Below, piece by piece: positions 1 to 5,801 of a stretch of DNA of 11,530 bases (positions are counted from its first letter, which is position 1; every line of letters starts with the position of its first letter). Origin of the DNA: JAYEID01 sp964581885 (GTDB lineage: Bacteria; Patescibacteriota; WWE3; JAUXAW01; JAYEID01); the NCBI GenBank assembly GCA_964581885.1, contig CAZOPS010000022.1, positions 1-11,530 of the forward strand, written 5' to 3'. The position numbers were made by a program, and so were the translations under genes. The notes under the pieces were generated by a model, which was not told where the DNA came from, ran no database searches, and worked only from the letters and a program-made list of their open reading frames with translations.

Positions 1-29
1 GGTAATAGTTGTAGGAATCCCCTTTGGCT

Positions 30-58
30 TTGTCCTTCTCCCTTTTTTGTATTATAAT
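30..58 (+). promoter_or_regulatory. Predicted sigma70-type promoter for the abrB-like/secD/secF operon
   Basis: The -35-like TTGTCC (30-35) and a perfect -10 TATAAT (53-58) are separated by 17 nt. The -10 ends 9 nt before the ATG at 68, so the transcript would start almost at the start codon (leaderless). The call is by motif and spacing only. Confidence 0.6.
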
Positions 59-67
59 AGATTCAGT

Positions 68-292
68 ATGACCCAAAAAATTATTAAAACTGGAAACAGT
101 GCGGCCGTTACCATACCCGCGGAGTTTTTGGAAGCGCTTTGTTTAAAAATTGGTGATACCGCAGAGGCCAGAGTGGATTTTAGGGAGGGAACTATAACTT
201 ATAAGTTCCCAAATGGTAGACAATTGTCTCTAGAAGGGGCGAATGTTGAGGGAGATGTAAATTTAGAAGAGGAGGAGGCCGGTGGAAAATGA
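68..292 (+). CDS. AbrB/MazE-type SpoVT-AbrB DNA-binding protein (74 aa), first gene of the secDF operon
   Basis: Small swapped-hairpin DNA-binding protein. Residues 1-45 carry the family pattern: a basic start (TQKIIKTGNSAAVTIPAEF), then a hydrophobic helix and LKIGDTAEARV. The C-terminal third is acidic (EGDVNLEEEEAGGK). Family members are usually antitoxins or transition-state regulators that bind DNA as dimers. No toxin gene follows; instead the stop codon overlaps the secD start by 4 nt (ATGA), so translation is probably coupled to secD. I chose ATG at 68 because a promoter-like TTGTCC-17-TATAAT (30-58) lies directly upstream and the homology begins at this Met. The frame is, however, open to the left window edge and would encode a hydrophobic stretch (VIVVGIPFGFVLLPFLYY) before this Met, so a longer membrane-anchored protein cannot be excluded. 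The target and function are unknown. Confidence 0.75.
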   Translation: MTQKIIKTGNSAAVTIPAEFLEALCLKIGDTAEARVDFREGTITYKFPNGRQLSLEGANVEGDVNLEEEEAGGK

Positions 293-1638
293 AGAAAAAA
301 ACCTGGTGGTTTTTGGTGGGAATGGTTTTTCTAACTTTTTTCTGTCTTCGACTTAACTTTCCTCGAGTCCCAATCCGCATAGATACAGGCCCAGTTAAAT
401 TTGCAACCGAAATTGGGGGTCCTATTTCTTTTTTTGGTTTTTCCAACAATTTAGAAATCAAAAAGGGTTTGGATATTCAGGGAGGTATTCGCGTTGTTTT
501 GGAGGCGGGCATGTCGGAGATTCCTGCTGAACGCCGGGAGGAAGCAATGAAATCAGCTAAGGAAGTTGTAGAAAGGAGAGTTGACCTTTTTGGTGTTACT
601 GAGCCTAATATTCAAACTTCCAAAAGTGGAAATTCCTGGAGAGTGGTTGTGGAGTTACCCGGGGTCACAGATACAGAGCAGGCATTAAGTCTGATTGGTG
701 AGACAGCTCAATTAGATTTTCGTAAACCTGTTTATCAAGATGTTGCAGAAACTTCTCCTGAGCAGGGGGAAAGTGAACTTTCGGAGCAATTAATCGGTTT
801 TGAGAGAACAGACCTTACTGGTAGCAGTTTGAAAAATGCGGAAGTTACTTTCAATCAGCAGACGGGCGAAGCTCAGGTGGCAATTGAGTTTGACGAGGAA
901 GGAGCAGAATTATTTGAGCAATTGACAGGTGAGTTGGTGGGAGAACCCTTGGCTATATTTTTAGATGATCAGCCGATAAGTGCCCCTCGGGTTCAAGAGA
1001 AAATTACACAGGGAAAAGCTGTAATTAGTGGGCAGTTTAGTTTGGATGAAGCACAGAAATTAGCAATTCAGCTTAATGCAGGTGCACTACCTGTTCCACT
1101 TGAAATTGTGGAGCAAACACAGATAGGAGCAACCTTGGGGCAGGCATCAGTGCAAAAAAGTATAATTGCCGGCCTGGTAGGTCTATTGATGGTGGGGCTT
1201 TTTATGATTTTGTATTATGGCAGGTTGGGAGTGCTTGCAGATTTAGTTTTGCTTGAATACGGTTTAATAACTCTAGCTATTTTTAGGCTCTTTCCTATAA
1301 CACTGACCATGGCAGGAGTTGCCGGTTTTATATTGTCTGTTGGTATGGCAGTAGATTCAGAAATTATAACTTTTGAACGCATTCGTGGAGAGCTACGCAA
1401 AGGTACCCCCAAGAAAAGAGCGCTTGAAAAAGGTTTTGTTAGTGCCTTGGATGCAATTAAGGATGCAAATGTTTGTACACTAATAATTTGTTTTTTGCTT
1501 TTTAATCCCTTTGAATGGGGGTTTCTAAATACAGCAGGGATGGTACGTGGTTTTGCGCTTACCTTGGCTCTGGGAGTTTTGGTGGGGTTGTTTACAGGTG
1601 TGGTAGTTACCAGAACTTTGGTTCGGACTTTTTATTAG
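289..1638 (+). CDS. secD: Protein translocase subunit SecD (449 aa)
   Basis: Membrane subunit that, with SecF, uses the proton gradient to help pull preproteins across the membrane after SecA/SecYEG. There is one N-terminal membrane segment (about residues 6-21), then the periplasmic P1 region with the family landmarks KKGLDIQGGIRVVLEAG (58-74) and RRVDLFGVTEPNI (96-108). The second half has QLNAGALPVPLEIVEQTQIG (261-280) and five membrane segments, including the TM4 motif VGMAVDSEIITFERI (351-365) and DANVCTLIICFLLF (392-405). The length is typical of SecD when it is separate from SecF. One oddity is that the usual VDAN of the TM4 motif reads VDSE (355-358); the Asp is kept at 356. The start overlaps the preceding stop by 4 nt, and a purine-rich GGAGG-like stretch lies about 15 nt upstream. 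secF follows after 19 nt. Confidence 0.95.
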   Translation: MKKKTWWFLVGMVFLTFFCLRLNFPRVPIRIDTGPVKFATEIGGPISFFGFSNNLEIKKGLDIQGGIRVVLEAGMSEIPAERREEAMKSAKEVVERRVDLFGVTEPNIQTSKSGNSWRVVVELPGVTDTEQALSLIGETAQLDFRKPVYQDVAETSPEQGESELSEQLIGFERTDLTGSSLKNAEVTFNQQTGEAQVAIEFDEEGAELFEQLTGELVGEPLAIFLDDQPISAPRVQEKITQGKAVISGQFSLDEAQKLAIQLNAGALPVPLEIVEQTQIGATLGQASVQKSIIAGLVGLLMVGLFMILYYGRLGVLADLVLLEYGLITLAIFRLFPITLTMAGVAGFILSVGMAVDSEIITFERIRGELRKGTPKKRALEKGFVSALDAIKDANVCTLIICFLLFNPFEWGFLNTAGMVRGFALTLALGVLVGLFTGVVVTRTLVRTFY

Positions 1639-1657
1639 TAACTTTTTGGAATACCGA

Positions 1658-2548
1658 ATGATTTATTTTCTACGATACAAAAAGATATATTTTTTAATTT
1701 CTAGCATCTTTTTGACTCTCAGCGTTGGCTCTTTAGCTTTTTGGGGCTTGCGCCCGAGTATTGATTTTACAGGGGGAAGTGTCTTGGAGCTCTCGCTCCA
1801 AGAAAATTACAAATTACAAATTTTAAATTTCAAATCAGAATTGGGAGATTTAGGGGAGAAGCTGATTTCTGTCCAATCTGTAGGGGAGGAAAATACTTTG
1901 CTGAGATTGAAGCCGATTGGGGAAAAGGAGAAAAATGAAATTCTTAGTTCATTGCAGGAGGTGCTCCCAAGTATCGAAGTGGTAAGGTTTGAAACGGTTG
2001 GTCCTACTTTGGGGCGAGAGCTTCTTACTAAGACACTTATTGCAGTAGTGTTAGCTCTTGGGTTTGTTGTTGCATATGCAGCCTGGCAGTTTAAAGATTT
2101 GATGTATGGAATTTGTGCTGCACTAGCAATGCTTCACGATACAGTTATCCTGCTCGGCTTCTTTGCTGTTTTAGGCTACTTTTTGGGTGTTGAAGTGGAT
2201 ACTTTATTTGTTACCGCTGTTCTTACCACCTTGTCTCTTTCTGTTCACGATACGGTAGTGGTGTTTAATTCTGTACGGCAAGAAGCAAAAAGCTACGGAA
2301 AAGCAATAAGTACTTCTCAATACGACAATGTTGTTAATAAAGCAATAAATGCAACCATTGTCCGAGCTTTAAACGACTCGTTTACAATTATTTTTATGCT
2401 TCTTTCCTTGGTTCTTTTGGGGGGAGAAACTATTCGATGGTTTGCGGTAGCACTTCTTGTTGGAACAATTTTGGGAACTTATTCTTCTACTTTTATTGCT
2501 GCGCCACTGCTGACCGTTTGGAAAGACCTCGCGAATAAACGCCAATAA
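1658..2548 (+). CDS. secF: Protein translocase subunit SecF (296 aa)
   Basis: Partner of SecD in the proton-driven export complex. There is a first membrane segment at residues 10-30, then the conserved RPSIDFTGGSVLEL (32-45). VGPTLGRELL (114-123) leads into the five-TM C-terminal domain, with LHDTVILLGFF (159-169), a variant of the TM4 motif, SLSVHDTVVVFNSVR (193-207), and ALNDSFTIIFM (237-247). The TM4 motif usually reads N-D-T-V-V-V-F-D-R; here it is H-D-T-V-V-V-F-N-S, with the Asp kept at 198. I chose ATG at 1658 over the in-frame TTG at 1646 because it is the better start codon and the basic N-terminus begins there. Residues 50-60 are encoded by an A+C-rich interspersed repeat (1804-1835), and the last codons run into a different repeat (2528-2569). 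Only a weak GGA lies upstream, so translation probably depends on coupling to secD. Confidence 0.93.
   Translation: MIYFLRYKKIYFLISSIFLTLSVGSLAFWGLRPSIDFTGGSVLELSLQENYKLQILNFKSELGDLGEKLISVQSVGEENTLLRLKPIGEKEKNEILSSLQEVLPSIEVVRFETVGPTLGRELLTKTLIAVVLALGFVVAYAAWQFKDLMYGICAALAMLHDTVILLGFFAVLGYFLGVEVDTLFVTAVLTTLSLSVHDTVVVFNSVRQEAKSYGKAISTSQYDNVVNKAINATIVRALNDSFTIIFMLLSLVLLGGETIRWFAVALLVGTILGTYSSTFIAAPLLTVWKDLANKRQ
1804..1835 (+). repeat. A+C-rich interspersed repeat, in frame inside secF
   Basis: A run of AAATTACAAATTAC-type units is read as NYKLQILNFKS in secF (residues 50-60), in the periplasmic region just after the conserved first-TM block. Compositionally it belongs with the repeats at 3612, 3844, 8768, 6684 and 11482. 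Confidence 0.7.
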
Positions 2549-2569
2549 AGAGCGAATTTACGCGAATTG
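2528..2569. repeat. GCGAAT/ACGC-type short repeat over the secF stop codon
   Basis: Imperfect copies of a GCGAATAAACGCC-like unit (GCGAATAAACGCC, then GCGAATTTACGCGAATT) span the secF stop. The last five SecF residues (ANKRQ) are encoded by it. It differs in sequence from the CAAAT-type repeats elsewhere in the window. Confidence 0.5.
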
Positions 2570-2654
2570 GTTACTTAATTTTCTATATTTTATATATGGA
2601 TATAGAGGAGAATATGTGAGAGTGTGAAAAAAATAGTGTTTTATTGCTTTACGG

Positions 2655-2742
2655 CTGCCGAGGCTTTGGTTAATCTGTAACTAACTGGAATTCGCTTGTG
2701 CGAATTCCTTACGGAAACCAAAAGCCCCGGCAGACTTTTTCT
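2655..2742 (+). terminator. Long nested hairpin with T tract; likely secDF terminator or structured RNA
   Basis: The outer arms 2655-2671 and 2716-2733 pair with one mismatch and one bulge (CTGCCGAGGCTTTGGTT against AACCAAAAGCCCCGGCAG). A middle stem pairs 2675-2680 with 2709-2714. An inner perfect 9-bp stem pairs 2687-2695 (GGAATTCGC) with 2700-2708 around a TTGT loop. On the + strand ACTTTTTCT follows directly, as in an intrinsic terminator. The hairpin lies between the convergent ends of secF and the GC-rich - strand gene. At about 79 nt it is larger than an ordinary terminator. Confidence 0.6.
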
Positions 2743-3082
2743 ACTCGGTAGGCTCGAGGAGGTCCTCGAGCACGTACCCCAGATTCACACCGTGCCTGTT
2801 TTCTACTAGCACGTAGTACTGGGGTCCGAGTAGACCCACGTGCTCTCTCCAGTTCTCATCCTTTGCGACGACGAGAACGGTGCCTTCTTGCACCCGTGGT
2901 GCAAGAGGCTCGAAAGCGAATTCGGGATCAGGGTAGGTTTTTGCCAGCGTCTCCTGCTGGCAGATAACTGTTGCTCCGGGGTGTAGCCACTCTGGAGCCG
3001 CGTGGCCCCAGGAGAGCGCTACCAGTAGTGAGAGACCTAGTGTGCCTCCTACAGCAACCCAGAACTTATTTGGTGCTATCAT
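2741..3082 (-). CDS. Unrecognised exported or membrane-anchored protein (113 aa), GC-rich gene
   Basis: I do not recognise the family. The N-terminus (MIAPNKF) precedes a hydrophobic segment at about residues 8-27 that ends near WGHAAPEW, so it is either a signal peptide or a membrane anchor. The rest is a small soluble domain with one Cys (VICQQ). The end (GTVLVVAKDENW ... YYVLVENRHGVNLGYVLEDLL) has the beta-strand rhythm of SH3-like domains, but this is only an impression. The start at 3082 is preferred over an in-frame ATG at 3133 because AAAGGAG and GAGG ribosome-binding sequences lie just upstream and because the upstream ATG sits inside the predicted -10 box. By hand count, 2761-3060 is about 58% G+C, against 37-43% in sampled neighbouring lines, and codons favour GAG and CTC. 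Acquisition from elsewhere is plausible. The gene contains five perfect or near-perfect hairpins. Confidence 0.7.
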   Translation of the reverse strand: MIAPNKFWVAVGGTLGLSLLVALSWGHAAPEWLHPGATVICQQETLAKTYPDPEFAFEPLAPRVQEGTVLVVAKDENWREHVGLLGPQYYVLVENRHGVNLGYVLEDLLEPTE

Positions 3083-3132
3083 GTTGCCTCTTTCTCCTTT
3101 TCTATTGATTCCGTCTCTAAACAATACAACCA

Positions 3133-3161
3133 ATTATACCAATAATATAGGGCATTTTCAA
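3133..3161 (-). promoter_or_regulatory. Strong predicted sigma70 promoter for the GC-rich - strand gene
   Basis: Read on the - strand, TTGAAA (3161-3156) is followed after exactly 17 nt by TATAAT (3138-3133), with a TG two bases before it giving an extended -10. The expected transcript start is near 3126, leaving about a 45-nt leader with a ribosome-binding site before the ATG at 3082. Confidence 0.75.
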
Positions 3162-3179
3162 CTTAAAAAGTCCTATATT
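3144..3179. repeat. 8-bp inverted repeat in the divergent promoter region
   Basis: AATATAGG (3144-3151) and CCTATATT (3172-3179) are perfect inverted copies with 20 nt between them. The left arm lies within the spacer of the - strand promoter, while the right arm lies just before the predicted recJ -10. It could be an operator for a regulator that acts on both directions, but no binding protein is identified. Confidence 0.4.
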
Positions 3180-3187
3180 TAAGTGTG

Positions 3188-3196
3188 TGTTAAAAT
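3188..3196 (+). promoter_or_regulatory. Extended -10 element for recJ
   Basis: TGTTAAAAT (TGn plus the hexamer TAAAAT at 3191-3196) lies 6 nt before the GTG start at 3203. No good -35 is visible. The position predicts a leaderless recJ mRNA. Confidence 0.45.
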
Positions 3197-3202
3197 TGCT
3201 CT

Positions 3203-4972
3203 GTGCCTCAATATGCGTGGAAGATAAAAAATGAAGATTTTTTTAATCAGGTACGAGATTTGGAAGAGTCGGATTTTTTGGAGAAAATTACTCAGGAGCT
3301 TTTACGCCAGCGGGATATTAGCGAAGCTTCCGCCCGAGAAGAGTTTCTGAACCCTCCGCATCCTCAAGAAATACCACCAGAACAAGTTGGTTTGTCCTCA
3401 ACTGAATTGCAAAAAGCGGTGGAACTTGTTTTTTCTGCAATGAAAGAAAACAAGCCTATTATTATTCACGGTGATTTTGATGCTGATGGTATTTGTGCAA
3501 CTGCAATTCTTTGGAAAACTATTTATCGTGGATTTGGTTACGAAAATTGTTTGCCTTTTATTCCCAACCGATTTAAGCAGGGATACGGGATCTCGGAGAG
3601 TTCTCTCCGAGAAATTACAAATAACAAATTTCAAATTACAAATAAAGACCGGAGGGGACTGTTGATTACTGTGGATTGCGGTATAACTGCTAGTGAGGAA
3701 ATAGAGATTGCGCGGGAGATGGGGTGGGATGTGTTGGTAACAGATCATCACCAAAAAGCAAAAGAAGTGCCGGAAGCTCCTCTTGTCTGGACAGATAAGG
3801 TTTGTGGGGCAGGTATAGCATATACACTCGCCCAGGGGCTCGTAAATACCAAATATCAAATTTCAAATAACAAAAGCAGAACGGAGACCATTACAAACGA
3901 TCTATTAGAGCTAGTGGCGTTGGCGACTGTAGCAGATGTAGAGCCTTTGTTGGGGGCTAACAGATCGTTTGTGAAGTATGGTTTGCAAACCTTGAATAGA
4001 AGGCCGAGTGTGGGAATGCGGGAATTAATTAAGGTTGCTGGTATAGAGGGGGGTAGTGTAGGTACCTATGAGCTAGGGTGGTTATTAGGACCTCGGATAA
4101 ACTCTGCTGGTAGGTTAGCGTCTGCAATGCAATCTCTTCGGCTTCTTTGTGCTACTGATAGAGACGCGGCAAGGAAGTTAGCACGGGAGCTAAACCGCCT
4201 TAATAGTAAGCGACAGGACAAAACAGATTCTATGCTTGATATTGCACAAAATGAGGCAAAAGTTCTGGCAGAGGAACATAAACTTTTAGTGGTTAGCCAC
4301 CAAAATTTTCACGAAGGTGTGATTGGTCTTGTAGCTAGTAAGTTAAGCCGAGAATATTCTTTGCCCTCTATAGCTATTTCGGAAAATGGAAAAATTTCTA
4401 AAGGGTCTGCTCGTTCGGTAGCAGGCTTTAATATTATTGAAGCCCTGCGGGAGATGGAGCACATGTTGGAAGGTGTGGGGGGCCATCCTATGGCTGCTGG
4501 CTTTACCATTAAGACTGAACTGGTCCAAGAGTTTAAAAAAGAATTTTTAGAGCTGTCCTCGCGAATGTTAGATGGGAAGAAACTTAAGCCAGAATTGGAA
4601 ATAGATATGCAAATCCCATTATCTTTTGTTTCGTGGGATTTGTGGGAGGTGGTTGAAGTTTTTAAGCCATATGGTTGTGGTAATCCTGCTCCAGCCTTTG
4701 TTTCTACTTGTGGTGTTACCGATGTTAGTGCGGTAGGAAGGGTCGGCAAACATTTGAAACTTACTGTGCAGGAGGTTGATGATTCTGCAGGCGGAGATCT
4801 TTTGCCGAGTAGTTTTGAAGTAATTGGTTTTGGGATGGGACAGAGGGCTGCAGAATTGCGACTGGGCGATGTGGTCCAAATTGTTTATTCTTTATTAGAG
4901 AATAAGTGGCATGGTAATAGATCTTTGCAGCTAAAGGCGAAGGATATAAGAAAGCTTTCTCGGAATGACTAA
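3203..4972 (+). CDS. recJ: Single-stranded-DNA exonuclease RecJ (589 aa)
   Basis: 5'-3' exonuclease of the DHH phosphoesterase family, acting in recombinational and mismatch repair. Metal-binding motifs are present in order: HGDFDADGICATA (89-101), ITVDCGIT (155-162), the signature TDHH (180-183), LVALATVADVEPLL (237-250) and GPRINSAGRL (296-305). The DHHA1 part has FHEGVIGLVASKL (369-381), GSARSVAGFNI (401-411) and GVGGHPMAAGF (424-434), and is followed by a C-terminal OB-like domain (to about 585). The start codon is GTG, with no ribosome-binding site but an extended -10 close upstream. The length is near the family norm only because losses and gains balance: the segment after DHH, before CGAGIAY, is short, while residues about 137-150 and 214-227 hold insertions encoded by interspersed repeats. 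The gene ends tail to tail with the - strand gene; their stop codons overlap. Confidence 0.95.
   Translation: MPQYAWKIKNEDFFNQVRDLEESDFLEKITQELLRQRDISEASAREEFLNPPHPQEIPPEQVGLSSTELQKAVELVFSAMKENKPIIIHGDFDADGICATAILWKTIYRGFGYENCLPFIPNRFKQGYGISESSLREITNNKFQITNKDRRGLLITVDCGITASEEIEIAREMGWDVLVTDHHQKAKEVPEAPLVWTDKVCGAGIAYTLAQGLVNTKYQISNNKSRTETITNDLLELVALATVADVEPLLGANRSFVKYGLQTLNRRPSVGMRELIKVAGIEGGSVGTYELGWLLGPRINSAGRLASAMQSLRLLCATDRDAARKLARELNRLNSKRQDKTDSMLDIAQNEAKVLAEEHKLLVVSHQNFHEGVIGLVASKLSREYSLPSIAISENGKISKGSARSVAGFNIIEALREMEHMLEGVGGHPMAAGFTIKTELVQEFKKEFLELSSRMLDGKKLKPELEIDMQIPLSFVSWDLWEVVEVFKPYGCGNPAPAFVSTCGVTDVSAVGRVGKHLKLTVQEVDDSAGGDLLPSSFEVIGFGMGQRAAELRLGDVVQIVYSLLENKWHGNRSLQLKAKDIRKLSRND
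3592..3611. repeat. Perfect 9-bp hairpin abutting the first recJ repeat
   Basis: CTCGGAGAG (3592-3600) and CTCTCCGAG (3603-3611) are inverted copies with a 2-nt centre. The right arm ends exactly where the A+C-rich repeat begins at 3612. It is read as SESSLRE in RecJ. Confidence 0.6.
3612..3644 (+). repeat. A+C-rich interspersed repeat, in frame inside recJ (copy 1)
   Basis: This stretch is built from AAATTACAAAT/AACAAATTTC units and is read as EITNNKFQITNK (residues about 137-148). It lies in the loop between the GYGISE segment and the strand carrying ITVDCGIT, where I recall typical RecJ proteins having a much shorter linker. Confidence 0.75.
3844..3874 (+). repeat. A+C-rich interspersed repeat, in frame inside recJ (copy 2)
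   Basis: This stretch is built from AAATACCAAATATC/AAATTTCAAATAAC units and is read as NTKYQISNNK (residues 215-224). It falls between the helix CGAGIAYTLAQGL and the helix beginning LLELVALATVADV, an expected surface loop. It uses the same reading frame as the copies in secF, lepA and upstream in recJ. Confidence 0.75.
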
Positions 4973-5208
4973 GGCGTTTGAAACTGGCTGCTGCTTGTGG
5001 ACTCGTAATTTTCGTAATTTTGATTTTTGCCCGCAGATCTAATGAGTTCCAGGGCTTCCTGGTCTAGGGTAGGGTTAATTGGTTCTATTTCCTCTTCTTT
5101 TATTTCAGCAAATTCTAAATCAGTCATGGTCTGATAAACCTCAAAACCGACCCAAATAAAGGAGGTAAATAGCGAAAATGTGAGAAGTATTATCCAATCT
5201 TTACTCAT
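4969..5208 (-). CDS. Small single-TM protein at the end of the pilus gene cluster (79 aa)
   Basis: There is one membrane segment (about residues 5-24, DWIILLTFSLFTSFIWVGF), then a short acidic region (EFAEIKEEEIEPINPTLDQ) and a low-complexity tail. No named family is recognised. It follows pilO so closely that its ATG (5208) overlaps the pilO stop by 8 nt, which suggests co-translation and a role near the PilN/PilO inner-membrane complex; that role is an inference. An in-frame TTG at 5229 is a less likely start. The tail NQNYENY is encoded by a repeated AATTACGA unit, so the C-terminus may be repeat-derived. The stop codon TAG (4971-4969) overlaps the recJ stop on the other strand. Confidence 0.65.
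   Translation of the reverse strand: MSKDWIILLTFSLFTSFIWVGFEVYQTMTDLEFAEIKEEEIEPINPTLDQEALELIRSAGKNQNYENYESTSSSQFQTP
5002..5028 (-). repeat. AATTACGA-type repeat in the tail of the 79-aa protein
   Basis: Read on the - strand, this is AAAATTACG followed by AAAATTACGAG, a short tandem unit encoding NYENYES. It resembles the TCACGAGTTACGG-type repeat inside lepA at 8836-8864 and may belong to the same family, separate from the CAAAT-type repeats. Confidence 0.4.
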
Positions 5209-5794
5209 AGAGATAGAAAAAGGATTCAAGTGTTAAATTATAATTTTCTTGTGTAGCTTGGTAGCCTTTTCTTGCGCTAAGAGCTTCTACGTTTGTTTGC
5301 CGGAGACCACTTTGTATTTCGTAGAGATATTGGAGGAAAGAAGTATAAGAACCCCGCAGCTGCAATTGGTACGGTACTTTCATTATCTTGATTGTGTTAT
5401 TGGGAACAGAAGTGTCTGTCTCTGTTGAGGAGGTGAAGTTTAAGTACTCTAATTTCATTTGGTTTAATTCTGCGCCGGAGTAAAGACTTTCTAACAGTTG
5501 GGAGGTACTCTCACCATGGGGCAAGCTCCTTTCAATTGTTGATAGATCAGTACGAACTTTCCGTAATTCTGTTTGCGCTTTTGAGAGGTCTTTTATCTTT
5601 TGGTCAAGCTGTTCTACAATTTTTTCTTGCTCACTTATTTTTTTACGTAGCCTAACTATAGTAATGAGGGCTGGACGGATAGCAAAGAGCCCGAATACAG
5701 CAAGTGAGAGCAAAGTTAGTCCTAGCATAGTATACGCGCGCCTTTGTTGGGGACGGAAATATTTTCTTTTGTATTTCCAAGCAAATCTTGCCAT
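5201..5794 (-). CDS. pilO: PilO-like type IV pilus assembly protein (197 aa)
   Basis: Inner-membrane platform protein that, in type IV pilus systems, pairs with PilN through coiled coils and similar periplasmic folds. The architecture fits: a basic cytoplasmic N-terminus (MARFAWKYKRKYFRPQQRR), one membrane segment at 22-39, a coiled coil at about 45-90 (RLRKKISEQEKIVEQL onward), then SLPHGESTSQLLESLY and a C-terminal domain with the PilO-like KVPYQLQLRGSYTSFLQYLYEIQ segment broken around residues 138-162. Family identity is from architecture, this segment and gene order, not from a strong signature. It starts 7 nt after the pilN stop with no visible Shine-Dalgarno. Its stop lies inside the start of the 79-aa gene. 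Confidence 0.8.
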   Translation of the reverse strand: MARFAWKYKRKYFRPQQRRAYTMLGLTLLSLAVFGLFAIRPALITIVRLRKKISEQEKIVEQLDQKIKDLSKAQTELRKVRTDLSTIERSLPHGESTSQLLESLYSGAELNQMKLEYLNFTSSTETDTSVPNNTIKIMKVPYQLQLRGSYTSFLQYLYEIQSGLRQTNVEALSARKGYQATQENYNLTLESFFYLYE

Positions 5795-5801
5795 AGTTGT
5801 A

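Noticed and set aside
68..292. Toxin-antitoxin pair (MazE-like antitoxin)
   Set aside because: The gene after it is unmistakably secD, and no small toxin-like gene is adjacent on either strand.
2604..2625. Short coding sequence after GAGGAG at about 2605
   Set aside because: The ATG there is followed at once by TGA, and the adjacent GTG frame closes after three codons.
3083..3133. Longer N-terminus for the GC-rich - strand gene (ATG at 3133)
   Set aside because: The upstream ATG coincides with the predicted -10 box, and good ribosome-binding sequences lie only before the ATG at 3082.
3398..3859. Open frame of 153 codons on the - strand inside recJ
   Set aside because: It lies wholly within a clear recJ, is rich in codons expected from the complement, and gets much of its length from the stop-free A+C-rich repeats. 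No domain is visible.
4309..4749. Open frame of 146 codons on the - strand inside recJ
   Set aside because: It is opposite the conserved DHHA1 and OB regions of RecJ; the protein it would encode is Pro/Ser-rich and low in plausibility.
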